A stretch of DNA of 64,000 nt from Trichaptum fuscoviolaceum (GCA_910574455.1 CAJSYZ010000011.1:2418001-2482000), one strand, 5' to 3'. Shown: positions 35,506 to 48,240, counted from the first letter of the stretch. Notes: a model not told the origin generated them from the letters alone. Numbers and translations are program-made.

Positions 35506-37451
35506 TTTGGAGATTTGATAGTGACTGAACGAAGAGCCTGAGCTACTTCAAGTTGGCAGTGCAGTGAGTACTACTACTAGGAATACTAGTAGTAGTAGTA
35601 CTAGTAGTATGCCTGAGAGGAAAGTAATGGCAAGGGTTATTCAAACGGTGAGTGAAGTTGGAATGAAGGTCAAGTGTCGCCACCGTGGCATGCCACCGGC
35701 AGCCTGAGTAGTACTAGTAGTAGTAGGCTATTACTAGTACTAGTAGTAGCCTGAGTGAGCCACTGGCAGTGAGTGCCACTGGCAGTGAGCCTGAGGGGCA
35801 ACTTCAAGTTATTACTAATACTACAGTAGTAGAAAACGGGCCGAGCTTCGCCGGCAAGTCCCTTACTCCGAGTCCGAGTCCCCCATTTGTCAACTTGAAG
35901 ACGTTCGCACGGGAGGCAGATTTCCCTGAGCGTTATCACGCAATTCCGGAACGCAGTGCCCTTCCTCCCAGAACTAGTAGCCTCACTGCCACTGGCACTG
36001 CAGTGGCAGCCTCAGGCTCAGGCTGAGCCTGAGTCACGGTATCACTGCCAGTGGCGCCACTGGATGAAGGATTTAGGACACCCGAAATTGAAACCCATAA
36101 GACCCCGCTTGGCACTCAGGCTGGCAAGCATTTAGGGAGGTTGAAGCCACCCGTCCACCGCCGGCCTTGAGCAGAAGTTCTGCCGGTCCATGGAGACCCG
36201 CGGTATAACTTACCTTTGAACTTGAAGGTAAGGTATCAGGGTGTACTTATGATATCTTACCTGATACTACTACTAGTACGGTAAGCAAGGCAGGCATTTA
36301 GGACGACTGTCCTAGACACGGACCATCTGGCAGACCCTTCCCCTCTGCTAGATCCTGGAAATTTAGGGCCCGGGCAAGACGGAGAGTTTGGCTCCGAGCC
36401 GTGCCGTTTAGTACTAGTACTACATACTACTTGTAGGACGAAAAAGCCGTTCTAAATCCTTAGTACGGGAAGCATAGCCTGAGTATGGTGGCTTCCGACT
36501 CAGCCTGAGCCGCAGGCTGCGTCACTACTCTAGTGGATGCCTTCCCGTAAGAATTTAGGACGGCGGAGGCTGTCCTAAATCTTTGAAACTCCGTCAGGTA
36601 CAGGTTTAGGACAGCCATCCTAAACCGTAAGCAACATCTAGGACGGGTCCTAAATTCCTTTCCGGTTGCCACGGTGAGGTCTGCCGGATTATTTTCATAG
36701 ATAAAATTGCTTAAAATGGAAGCGGGTGCGTCACATAATCTTCACTTCTACTAAATATGGTATGTGAGAACGCTGCTGTAATGTTTAGAGCCCTTCCTTG
36801 ATCTCAGTAATTTAGGACGACCGACGTCGACCGGAAAGTTGGCTCCGTTCCCGGATAATATTCGGAAGAGGATTTAGGATAAGAATCGTCGTCCTAAATC
36901 CTTACGGGAAGGCATCCAGTACCATCATAATGATGATCACGGTGCCTCCGCATCATCATGCCGTGAAACACAAACAAGTATAGTACTACTATAGTACTAT
37001 CCGGCGAGGACTCGGACTCCGAAGCGAACTGCGGCGGCCGAGCTGTCAAGTTGCTGAGATCATCAACTTCAAATTCGACTAGTAAGTACTAGTAGTAGTA
37101 GTAGTAGTACTAGTAGTTACGGTAGTAGTACTACTCGCAGCGGGTGCACTCATGCTGTGGCACTGCCAGTGCCAGTGAGGCTGGGAAGTCCTACTACTAG
37201 TAGTAGTAGTATCACTGGCATAGTAGTACTAGCCTGAGTACTTAAATTTAAATATAGTACTACTCTTCACGGCACTCCGTCAGCCTGAGTCACGGTGTGG
37301 CCTGCTGGCAGCGGTAGTATCCGACTTCCATCAACTTCTTCAAGTTCACGTTCCGACGGTGAATAGCTTTTAGTTGCCACTGGCAGCGGACCCCATCATG
37401 ATGCCCCCCACATCATCTTGAAGCCAGCAACTCAACGACTATCCCTTCAGA
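35506..37451. promoter_or_regulatory. divergent intergenic region 2 (genes B / C), palindrome-dense
   Basis: This 1,946-bp region separates the B and C start codons. It is the densest word field in the window: AGTACTAGTAGTAGTAG tracts (35560-35760, 37080-37210), CACTGGCAGTGAGTGCCACT near 35761, GCAGTGGCAGCCTCAGGCTC near 36000, GACTCGGACTCCGAAG near 37010, and AACTTCTTCAAGTT near 37330. A second motif, TTTAGGAC/GTCCTAAA, recurs about ten times between 36060 and 36905. No coding sequence is evident. Confidence 0.6.
36535..36917. mobile_element. small MITE-like element with TTTAGGAC ends
   Basis: Terminal inverted repeats begin GGATGCCTTCCCGTAAG at both ends and run into ATTTAGGACG; the unit is flanked by AGT at 36532-36534 and 36918-36920, a candidate 3-bp duplication. 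The length is 383 bp with no coding sequence. A further diverged end lies near 36445-36475, suggesting nesting. Confidence 0.6.
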
Positions 37452-40400
37452 ATGTCTGTTGTCCCTCACGCTAACATGCCAGTGCTACCTGAGCCTCCCA
37501 ATCAAATCCAAATCAGGCTGCTACTGGGTCCAGATGATGCCAGACGAGCTGGTATGTAGTACATGTCTCAAAAACTAGTATTAGTAGTAATTTCAATTCT
37601 TTCACAAAAAGTCCAAACAGGACTAGTTTCTTCCGGCGAAAATGGAGCCCATCCGTGGCCCGAGCTTATAAAGACGCGGTCAGACATGGTGAAATGGATT
37701 GAATTTCTCATTCAGTTGGTACAGCGAGATGACAGTGGCAAATCAGCAATCAAGTAAGTGTCATTCATGTTGCCAGCCTTCAAAGTATGTGACCAGGACA
37801 TTCTCTTGACAGCCTGCCAGTGAATGGGCCCGGCGTCTCCATGTCCGACTCGGAGTCTCTTGCAAGTGCAGGGCCCGGGTTGAGGTCACAATCGGAGTTT
37901 GAGGTCGGACTAGGAGTTGGCAGTGGCAATTTGACGTCTGCCACTGAGGCGGAACCAGACACATCCAATTTGGAATTGTGAGTAGTGTTGCCAGCCTGAG
38001 CTTAATTGCATCTTGATGACATTCCATTCTACTGTCAGCGAGGCCGCCAGTGCCGGTGCCACTGGCAGTGGGGTGGCAAAACCTGGGTCGGACGTGGACT
38101 CCAAGCCGTCAAACAGTGTCGAAGACTTGAAAACGAACCTGTGAGTGACATTGCCAGTCTGTGTAGATTGCTTCTTATCTCTTTCCTATACCCAACTAGC
38201 GACTTGTCAGTCACCATGCTCAATGGGATAGGGGGCGACTTGGACAAAGCGGGCAAGGAATGGACGGACATTGGAGGAAAGCTGGTCGAGACTGCCAAAG
38301 TTCTCAACCAGGTGATAACAAAACTCAAGGATGGAGCGGCAGCTCGGGCGGCGAATCCTGATGAAAAACAGAAAGTGGATGAACGGCTGGATCGGGCGAT
38401 GCGGAATGTTGGATCTCAAGATCTTGAGAAAAAAAGGGAAGATCTGAAAGCCACGAAAAAAAAGGCGGCCAAATCGGAGAACACGGATTACTCGGAGACA
38501 ATAAAGACCTTGCAGGAGAAAGTCGATTCTCTCTCCAACGAGATACAACATATAAAGGACCAGGCAACCCTGAATTACCCGATGCTTGCGAGGGCTGCAG
38601 CTGAGGAGGGCATCCATGCGCTACACTCCGTCATGGCAGCTAATGTTAGCAAAAGGCTTGACAGTCAATTTGATATGATTCGAAGCACCACCGACAAGGT
38701 GCTTCAAATGAACGAAAAGCTGGCTCGTTTGGAGACATTGGATGCTGAACGGAAGGCGGACCAGACATTGGATGCTGAACGGAAGGCGGACCGCTCCAAA
38801 GACGACCTTTTGACGCGGACTATAGCATCGTTCGCTGTCATGATACGCGAGCTTCAAATCATTGCCGTAGCAGCTGAATCGGTAAGTCATCTTGAAAGCT
38901 ATTGCAAAACAAATTAAACTCATGAGTTCTCACATAGAGCGAAGCGGCAGCTTGTAGTATTAAACTACGACACGTCTTCGAGGACGCCAGGAACATTCTT
39001 TATATGGCTTTTGCCATTGTTTTCCCAAACAAATTCAAGATCGAATCGGTTGCCCCTTTTGACATTACTGGTGATGGCGGTGTCAAGACAGCGGGGCTCA
39101 TCAGAGGTGTAAACGAGCTTTACGCTGAGTTCACTGCCCAACCAACCATGCGCCGGGACGGAAAGGTTCCCATTGCAAGGCATCTGTTTGATGACCTGCT
39201 CACCGCTTTACCTGAAAGCCTCATATCCTCAGAGGAAGCACGCTACGAAGAGTGGTTAGCAGGGATTGAAGACAAGTTAGCAGACTTCCGCGAGGAGGAT
39301 ACGACATACAAGGACGCGGATAAGGCGAAAAGCAAAGCAATGGCGAGGGTGGAGACGACAAATGACCCAAAGTGTGGTGACAAAGAGAAGGGCCGGGCCT
39401 CCAAGACGCTGAAGGAAGCCGAAAAGAGGCTGGAGAGCTTGGTAGAGGACGCGAGAGCAAAGCTTAAATCCAAATACCCCTTCACAAACTCCTGGCAGCC
39501 GTCGCCTGACGCAAAACCCATCGAAAAGTTCCGTTTCTTTCTTGTGCGCTTCTATCTTATCTTCGAATTCCATCGAAGGTTGTATGTCATCCTCAATCGC
39601 AAGCTGAAGAAGTTGGATTCACAACAGCCAGCCACCACACTTGACGAGCAGGAGTCCACATGGGATGCCAGCATAGATGACTTTACGTGCAAACCGTTCC
39701 CAAATCTTGATCCATCAGAAGAGGGTGTCCTCGATCTGAAGGACCTGCCTAAGTTCTATTTCGAGGAATTCTTTGCAAAGATGGCCGAAGAGGGCGACAT
39801 CGAATACTATGGCTCTGAGGACATACCCCATGCGTCGGCCAAAGGTTTTCCTCCAAAAGCTCTCCCAGCTGATATACAGCGCAGTTTTGAGGAAGTCTCA
39901 GCTTCTTTCGACCAATTATCCTTGAACACACTAGCGGAAGTTGTCAAGCAGGCGAATCTCACGGAAGTCCCGGTGCCAGTGCGAAAGTGGCCGGAAAATG
40001 ACGAAGACCGAAAAAAATTATCGAAGATCCTGCATCTGGAGAAGCGGCGAAATACGCACAGGGAGAAAGCTGTTATCCTTTCCAACGCGATGCAGATGAT
40101 TACGTCTTCTGAACATGTCGTTTTTGAGGTGATGAACGAGACTCCACTCAGGCAACATTTGAATAAACTTATCCACGACCGACATTATTATGGTGACGAC
40201 GAATCTCTCTTCAAATTCATAGAAAACGCACCATCCGTACTGCACCTGACAGCGGGGGAACCACTCTTTACCTATGAACAGCAGGACGTGCTTAAAAGGA
40301 TATGCAAGATAGTGGGGAACCATGGCCCTTATGGTCGGGCACCTCAGTCTTATTTGGCTCTGCGCATGGACTGGGCAAAGGAAGTGCGTGAGCAAACACG

Positions 40401-40524
40401 GAAGCCTCCTAGTTCCAAGGAAGGATTTGTGAATCCTTCCAATCCTCATTACAAAGAGCCATTTGAGTTTCGGATTACCGGCGAAGGCGTATCTCGACTC
40501 AAATCTTTGACGCCCTTGTCCTAG
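37452..40524 (+). CDS. gene C: unknown coiled-coil protein, homologous to gene D, 6 exons, 925 aa
   Basis: Function not recognised. Exons 37452-37551, 37612-37753, 37813-37977, 38039-38140, 38200-38881 and 38938-40524 are all in phase, giving 925 aa. Residues 1-80 are a small N-terminal domain (IQIRLLLGPDDARRA, WPELIKTRSDMVKWIEFLIQ). Residues 81-170 (exons 3 and 4) are a Gly/Ser/Asp-rich linker rich in palindromic words. Residues 170-400 are coiled coil. Residues 400-925 are helical and align with gene D: FRFFLVRFYLIFEFHRRLYV to FVFFVARLHGTLEFHYLMYL, HREKAVILSNAMQMI to HRERSSYLYNAIMLI, and PLRQHLNKLIHDRHYYGDDE to PLRSHLNRLLHDRAKPIDLQ. No membrane segment or enzyme motif is visible. Divergent partner is gene B. 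Confidence 0.75.
38733..38792 (+). repeat. 30-bp tandem duplication in gene C coiled coil
   Basis: Two identical 30-bp units encode the heptad-friendly peptide LDAERKADQT/LDAERKADRS. The duplication keeps frame. Confidence 0.9.
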
Positions 40525-43500
40525 TATACTACTACCCGTAGTATATGGTCACGGTATAAACTTCGTCGAGTCTATCTGTCTTCCTGATAAACAATGATGT
40601 TTCGACTTTGTCTTTCCGATAATAGTAAACAATGATGTGTCGTCTTTTTCTTGAATAAAACGCCTATGTCTTGCTTGATTGTGTGATGATATGACCTTCA
40701 ACTTGAAGATATTTTGTAAATACTGATCACCACATCTCATACGATGCAGCGCATCCCCAGGCTGCCAGGAGTATCTACTAGCCTACTAGTACTCGTACTA
40801 GTAGTACCCGAAGGCTTGTTTGTGTTGTGCTTCTACTTTAACATTCAAGTTTCGGGGACATACACCGTGTTAAAGTTCCTCTGGCTCAAGTTGCCTTCAA
40901 CATCACTACTTCATCCCTTCAATGTTCCGGGGAGCAAGATGAAGAGGACATGGACGGCAAATTCTTCTGCCAGTGATGTCTGAGTCGGAGTCACTCAGGC
41001 TCACTGCCACTCAGGCTGCCAGTGCCAGTGGCACGCCGGTCACTGGCACGGTGACTTCAAGTTCAACTTGAAGTTGTGGCACTCACTACTAAGGCTGGCA
41101 GGCTGGCACTCAGTTGTCGACTTCAACTTCAAGTTGTTGCTACCACAGGCATAGTACTTGGTGGACATTGAAGATGCTCAACACTGGCCGTAGTCACCAT
41201 GCCATACAACCAGGCTCGTTAACAGAGAACTTCCTCAGGTTGTCTTACGTCCTGGTGTATTTTCTGTTTAACACTACGTTCTGCTCTCCAGGATTACATC
41301 TTGGCCCGCACCCTCCACTATTGATCGCATCCTACGCAATTATCGGAAAAAGGAACAGCCGCTGCCGTAGGATGTACAGTTGAGTTGACACGGGATCATC
41401 TTACACACTGGCACTGGCAGCCTAGGGCAGGAACCACCTTACAGACACACTTTAACCAATCATCCAAGATGAGTAAGCTCTATAATATCGTTGATGGCCT
41501 CAAGTGACTTTTCAGTAGCGAACTGACGTAGTCATGGCCTCCTCCTCAACTACCACTGTATCCCAACGCCCAAGTCACCGCAGATTCTCTTCTTCACTTT
41601 TCTACCAATTTTCAACATCGAATTCCTCCTGCACGTCCCGATTCTCTCCCAACACCATGCGGGACCTTGTACAACTCTGATAGACCTCTTTCTTCCGCCG
41701 CGCATCTGCCGACTCGCGCTTTGCCTGTCTCGGCACGCTCAAATTGTTCTATCGGTTTCAACGCCTCGCGCAGCTCGCGTAAAACGTCTGCGCCTTACTT
41801 TGTTAGCTCCCTGTGGGTCGACGCGTTTCTACTCGTGCGCCGCTCTAGGCTCGTATGGAAACCAAGGGGGTAGGAGTTCGACCGCTTTTGCAGAGGAACG
41901 AAACCACTGCCGTCTACGCAATTTACTGCGCCCACAGCAGGCGCCCCAATTCTTGACCCAGGATTCTCTCGCAGATTTATGCCGACGCGTATCCCCCCAC
42001 CGACTAAAGCAATGGCGAGCACACATGCGCACGCGTCCACCTCCACAGTTGACAACACAAACTTCTTCAGCGATTTGTGATGGTAGAGTGGTTACATCCG
42101 TAACCATATATCATGAGTGAACCTTCTCCGAGGGACAGGGCTATGCCAGAGAGCTCATCGTCAGTGGTGGCTGATGACCAGCTCAGAGAGCAGGACATTA
42201 AAACTGGTTGCTGCACTTGCATCCGAGGTCCGCTCCTCTCAGGTTTTGAATTGCGAGACGCATCACCGACGTTTCGGATGTGCAAAGAGGCAAGTTACTG
42301 AACCGGCCCTCACAGGCACGAGGAGAGGATGTATGCGTGCAGTAATCAGTGAGCGAAAGCTACTACTGTACTTCTCGAGTAAGTTGTTCTTTTAATTTTT
42401 GAATCATAATACTCACGGGCTTCTTCAGCTTTGGAGCATCGGCACGGGGAATGTCTATACGTTCTCCGAGAACATCTGCATAAGATTTACGCCGAAAATT
42501 ATATTGTCTTCTTTTCTTGGGGTGGGGGTAGGGGGATTGGACACATCCGTTCGCGTATGGAATCTGCAAATGGGTATGATTTTCTTCACATTCCTGTATC
42601 CCCGACTCATCAGTGACAACTTTCCAGTATGACTCCGACTTTCTTGTCACCGGAAGGAACGATGGCCGCGTCAGCTTCTTCTCGTTCCATCGTTCCTCTT
42701 TTCCTCGACCATCTCAAGCTCAACAATAAGCGGCCACAGGACTCGCGCTGAGCAGTCAGTCGGGACGAGTCTCTATCCCTACCGTCTACTCTCACTTCAG
42801 GGATCCCTGCTCAATCGACATCTAATCCTAAGTTCGCCTGGCCTGAGCGGCGTAAAGAGCCCAAAAACATGGGAAGGATGCTGGAGAGGGAAGGTTGCGA
42901 AGTTGCGCGGTCGGATTCGTATATACGGGGCTATGTATCACCGGGCAGTTTGATGCATCCCAATATTCCGCTTGCATGCACAAAGGTCGACAAAGCGACT
43001 CACAACTCAATTTGCAAATGCCGCAAAGGGAAAAATATAACTGCATTTTCGACATCATCCAAGTTGTTGTCAACTTGTCGTGTTCCCATTCCTTGCCAAA
43101 CACCTCTGCCCCGCCACCATTGCCGCCTAAACGGAGAACACTCGGTTTCAATGTGCAGTATGAGTCCATCATCGGCCGACAGCGCAATTCCCTCAGCTCC
43201 GAGGACGAGAAACGCGCCTTCATGCAAATTACTCCTTCCGAAGCGGGTTGGGATGCATTCAAGTTGGCCCATTTCCCATTTTGGCACGGTTCTAGTTCAA
43301 GTTTCGGGTTGTGTACAGGGATGACTGTTGTATGGTGAGTTACTCATGGCTTTCTTCGAAATCCTTCTAGAGCTGATGGAGCAGCTTCTTGTGCAGTGGG
43401 TTGTATCCTCCCGACTTCTTCGGAGTTAACATGACTCATTTTCTTGTTCGTTTGTGCTTAAAATGAAAAGAAGCCTTATAATCAAGTCATCCGGAAGAAA

Positions 43501-43689
43501 TCATTTGTCATCTCCTACTATCAGTTCAACTTGCGGTTTATCCGAGTCATAGTACAAAGCACTAATAGCTCCCTCTCTCTTTCTAGAAGAATGGGAAATC
43601 AGAAAACTGACTTCAACTACTTTGTATAAGTGTGAAGTGGGAGCGGGTATTGTCCCCAAGATCATCATCAAGCCATTCCACCGTGAATC
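40525..43689. other. word-rich spacer and decayed gene fragments
   Basis: Palindromic words occur at 40780-40805 (ACTAGTACTCGTACTAGTAG) and 40985-41130 (CAGTGCCAGTGGC, CACGGTGAC, TTCAACTTGAAGTTG). From about 41.5 kb the sequence looks like eroded host coding DNA: frames are interrupted every 100-300 bp. Only one piece, a WD-like stretch near 42.43-42.72 kb, was recognisable. Confidence 0.4.
42427..42715 (+). pseudogene. WD-repeat fragment, possibly F-box/WD (Cdc4-like)
   Basis: Translated pieces LWSIGTGNVYTFSE, GLDTSVRVWNLQ and, in another frame, QYDSDFLVTGRNDGRVSFFS match the spacing and residues of consecutive WD40 blades. The frame breaks between blades, a stop follows SQAQQ, and no complete domain can be built. 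The assignment to a Cdc4/Met30-like gene is a guess from the last blade. Confidence 0.45.
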
Positions 43690-44731
43690 ATGTTCTCAAA
43701 TCTTCGTACTATCCTTCTCATCCTCCTCTCCCTTGATTACGCACGCCTGCACCTCCGCACCGTCCTCCGCTTTCAGCTCGTTCAACGGTGGACAGCAAGG
43801 GCTCAAACGAAGGTACTTGTTTCATTCATATCAAGATCTGTACACTGACTTGTTGCTAGATACACAAGAAACTGCAAACGTTTCTTGATCTTCTCGGGGT
43901 ACCACCAACACCTCTCTCCGAATTACATCAATATAGGCTCCATAATATAGTTCCGATACAGTGTCGCACGGGCTTGGATGTGGACAATGCAGTGACTGCA
44001 ATATATGCATCATTGCCACAGGTACCAGCTAGTAGATTTGTCTCGATCGACATCGAGTGGGCAAGTGGCGGAGAAGGGCCCAATCATCGCGTGGACCTCA
44101 TCCAACTCGCAGTTCAACACCACATTTATCTAGTCAGGACGCATACTCTTACTGACCTTCCCCCTACGTTGGCGCAACTCCTTGGGGATGGTACAGTCAT
44201 GAAAATTTCCGCAGGAATCAACGGTATGAATAACTTATCTTTTCTCCTGCGAGGTGGCCTAACAGAAGAAATGGCAGGTGACGCAGTGCGTATAAAGCGC
44301 AAGTTTCGCACCTCTGTGCGCTCCTGTGTCGATCTGACAGATTGGGCACGCGTTGTCTACCCGGAAGTCTGGCCCAAAAACCCGACCTGGTCCCAACTGC
44401 TCTTAAACCCTCGTCTCTGGTTCCAGCATCCGACTCCGACTGTCAAGCTCGAAAAAATAGTGGGAGAAGTATTGAGGCTGAACGTCAAGAAGAGTAGTGA
44501 GGTCACAATGAGTGACTGGGCAGCTGACGAGCTATCAGCGGCACAAAAAGAGTGTAAGTTATCATTCTGTTGTTCAAGATCAACCATCTTCAAGTTCTCA
44601 CTTGCATGATCTGCTGTACTGGAATACTAGATGCAGCTATTGACGTTCACAGCACGTTTGCTGTAGCTTTGGCCCTGAGCCAAAGCCACTCACCCTTACC
44701 GGATAAGTACATCAAGAACTTCGAGGCTTGA
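43690..44731 (+). CDS. DEDDy 3'-5' exonuclease-like protein (WRN/RNase D type), 3 exons, 305 aa
   Basis: Exons 43690-43812, 43860-44553 and 44631-44731 join in phase, giving 305 aa. The domain begins about residue 90. Motif I is intact (FVSIDIEWAS, Asp and Glu of the D-x-E pair), followed by RVDLIQLAV and IYLVRTHTLTDLPPTLAQLL as in WRN-type exonucleases. Motif III is YAAIDVHSTFAV with the Tyr-x3-Asp of the DEDDy class. Motif II should contain a Gly-Asp pair; here the aligned text is ISAGINGMNNLSFLL, with Met-Asn-Asn and no aspartate. Family members trim 3' ends of DNA or RNA with two metal ions, so this copy may bind nucleic acid without cutting or be decaying. It stands alone between decayed fragments and a word cluster at 44998-45070. 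Confidence 0.75.
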
Positions 44732-46189
44732 TCTAGTAGGCTGAGGCCCACCAGTAGCAGGTTTGACCAAATGTGCTTGAGTTATCGAGTAAATTGTTGT
44801 GCGCATGCTCTTGTCTTTCAAAGTTGCCAGGAGATTCATGATTAAAATTTATTATTGAATTGCCTTTTTTTCCCGAATGATCACCGTAGTCTGAGGTATC
44901 AAAGTGGTTTGGAAGATGTCGCCAATGGTGTCTGTCTGCTGTTCGGATTGCTTGCCATGATGATGCTTCCAGTGGAGCTTTAAATCTAAAATTGGAACTT
45001 GAAGAGTTCAAGTTCAAGTTGCCACCGTGACTCGGACTGCACTTGCACTTGAACTTGAACTTGAACTTTTTACCACTGCGTCCCCTCAACGACACAGTGT
45101 ACGTTCTCCAGTCTTGTTATGAGCACTTCTCCGCCATCCCCCACCCATTCCATAAGACCACTTATTGGCCTGAACAAGTTATGTTTTATCCTACCCTCAA
45201 GCTTGTATTGAACTCGCCTAGACTTCAACATTTCCGAATGAACCAAAAAACGATAGTGTACGTCTGAGAACGTGCTTCTTGCTTGATCTTATCACTCACA
45301 TTTGTCTTTAGTACCTGGAGAGGAGAAGGTGGGCGGCCTTGTTATAGTGAGAGGAGCTCCGACGTGCACGCTGAAGCGAGCATCTTCTACCTTTCGAACG
45401 ACACCCGCTGAGGATAGGCCGATACATGTTGCATCACCAACTGTTGTGATCTTCATCAAAAATTAGTAACAATCCTTCGTCTTCAACTAGAGTCGACACC
45501 GCCTTATAGGAAAGGAAGGGCAAGGGCCGTCCGCTGACGATTGAAGAGGTGGCAGAGGACGCTATTGATGAGGGGGCAGATGAACTACACGACCGATCCC
45601 GCGCCAGCCTTGCGCATGTGTCCTTGGATGCCCCTCGCTTCACATATCAGTTTCCTGCGCCGAAACCGCCATTGCAACGTAGTAAATCTCGCGTCCGTCA
45701 ATTGCAGGCTGACGGCCCCGGCCCCGGCCTCGGAACACCACCTCATACCGTCTTGCGAGACACCTTCATACCTCTAGTTGAATGTGATACACCTCCGATA
45801 GTGAAAAACGCGATGACGCGAGGCGAACATCTTTCCATGAAACAGCTGCCAGCATCTCCCGGCCAATCTCTAGCAAGTCGCCGGAAGGTAGCGTGAACCT
45901 AGGCGCTACATCTAGTTCACAAGCATCGGACTACGGTGGCGAACATCTATGAGGGCATGCGAGGGAAGAGAATAAGCGCAACCTTTGAAGCCTCTGGAAC
46001 TATAAGTACGGACTTCTCTTCTTGCTATTATATTACTAGGCTTATACTGGTTTATTCATCAGCGAAACCACATGCGTCTATTTCGGATACTTTGCTCTTC
46101 AAACATATCATATCAACACAGATCTAACCGAAGCTAAATGTGTTAGACAATTATTGATCTGGACAACTTCGCGGGGCGATGGAGCTCGA
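44732..46189. other. intergenic with a word cluster and unrecognised frames
   Basis: Nested AACTTGAA/TTCAAGTT words with GACTCGGAC occur at 44998-45070. An open frame at 45549-45896 (starting MAEDAIDEGADELHDR) looks protein-like in composition but has no domain I recognise and no clear splice partners. It may be another eroded host gene. Confidence 0.35.
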
Positions 46190-48240
46190 GACTGTGACTA
46201 CTAGTACAGCAAATGGGCGGTCAACCTATGCTGCGCTTTTGTCTTGGAGAGAATTGTCTCACTTTTCTTTGACGCAGGTGAACTTTCAAGTGCGTACCAT
46301 TGTTGTCGCGACTACGACCGTCGCTCGTGGCGACTTGACGCAGGAGATCGTGGGCGTGTCTGTTCAGGGTGATATTCTGGACTTGGCCATCAATGGCATG
46401 GTTGACCAGTTGGCTCTCTTCACTGCGGGGGTGACCAAAGTCGCGCGGGAAGTCAGAACGAAAAAACTCGGTGTTCAAGCTGAAATCGAGAATGTTCATG
46501 TCACAGCAAAAAATCACGTATGTTTATTTCACTAGCATTCCGCTGAATTGTGTAGTGTGGTTTTTACTGAACGCACTCCGAATAGAATGGCTGTTGACAC
46601 CATGGCCGGAAACTTGACGACCGAAGTGCGTGGTTTCGCGCAGATCAGTACTGCAGCTACTAGTATAAACGGCGACTTCACGTGTTTCATCACCGTCAAA
46701 GGCTCAGGCGAGATGGAATCCTTTGAGACTCATCAAATCAATTAAATTGTGCACTACTTGCGCGAGTCGATTTAGAAGAACGCCGCCGCTCGTGAAGCTG
46801 CCGAACTTGCCAGTCGCTCCAAGTTGGAGTTCTTGGCGAACACGTCTCATGAGATTCGACCCCTATGAACGGTATCATTGGCATGAAAGAGTTTACGCTG
46901 GATAGCAATTTGAATAAGAGTCAGCGCGAGAGTCTTCTGCTGGTGCATAGTTTGGCTCGGAGTCTGCTATTGATTAATGTCGATATTTTGGATATCTCGA
47001 AGAGTAAGCTAATCCGCCGCCGATGCTTCCGAATTCAGTTGCTAATATTTCGATTAATTACTACGTTCGAAGCAGGCAGGATGACGATAGAGCAAGTTTG
47101 GTATTCACTGAGACACACGGTTTTCGGTAACCTCAAGACTCTCGTTGTACGACCATCGCAAAACAACCTCGACCTCACATATGATGTTTACCCAGACATT
47201 CCTGATCAGCTCATCGGTGACTCGCTGCATCTGCGCCAGGTCATTACGAACATTGTCGGCAACGCTATCAAGTTCACCTCGAGCAAGGTCGTGTGGAACG
47301 GACATGCTGCGCTGTCGTGCCGTCTGGTTGGCATCAAGGACTCGATGGTGAAGGTAGAGTTCTGTCTCACGGATACGGTATCGGTATTACGAAAGGTACA
47401 GTGAACTTGATCTGTGGTACGTTCGTGCGAGGGGATGGATCAACCACTCGAGTGAGCTCTTCTCGAATAGTCATTTGTTCCGGCCTGTAGTGGTCTTACT
47501 TTCTTAAATCTAGGACTACGGTGGTGCTGTCCTTGGTCAATCAGTATCGAAGTGAGTTGTGTCGCTGATGAATAAGACGATGTGAGTTGAGAGCGAGCTG
47601 GGCAAGGGAAGTTCACGACCACCTCCTAAATCAGCCAGTTGTCCACCGAGAACGTACTTTCGATGATCCAGGCATTCGCGAAGCAGAAAATCCGGCTTGC
47701 CAATACGCTGGACGACCGAACAGGTGTAGTGATGCGTATCACAAAGCTTATTCTGAAGCCTTACGACGTGAGCGAAGTTGCAGATAATGAGTGTTGCCTA
47801 CATATCGATGGGATACTTGTTGATTCGCTGACGGCCGTAAGTCATCTTGTTAAAGTGCATTCGAGCTACAGTATAAAGCCTTACTCAAACACTTTTCGGA
47901 TGATCCAGAAGGAACAAACCAGGAGTATGAACACTTGCGATATATACCGATCGTTCTGGCGTCAGACCAAAACTCCCTATTGAACAAACAACTTCCAGAC
48001 CGAGATCTACCCCCACTTCCCACCGGAGGCAATCTGCTTCTCAAGGATGTAGAAGCAGAGCTAGATCGATAGGTTGCGGTGACGAGAATTGACACGAGCG
48101 GCTACGGCGGACCATTCAAGGTGGAGGGTAATTCAAGAACATGGACCTTGAGGGAAAATGATCAGAACGTGCGCAATCGGACAAGAGAGAAATTGCTTTC
48201 GGAACAGATTGAAAATAGTATGTCCGAGTCCTCCGAAAAC
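46190..48240 (+). pseudogene. decayed group III hybrid histidine kinase (Nik1/Os-1-like)
   Basis: Host osmosensing kinases of this type carry serial HAMP repeats, an HK core and a receiver. Remnants appear in order: HAMP-like VARGDLTQEIVGVSVQGDIL and [39 protein letters not shown]; the phosphoacceptor helix ASRSKLEFLANTSHEIR; MNGIIGM, SQRESLLLVHSLARSLLLI; the ATP-binding N box LRQVITNIVGNAIKFTSS; and a receiver remnant with HIDGILVDSLTAV. Lesions: the H box loses frame right after SHEIR (46860), the G1 box loses frame at TDT (about 47380), and the G2 box reads YGGAVLGQSVSK. No start or complete reading frame exists. The parental gene is presumably elsewhere in the genome. Confidence 0.8.
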
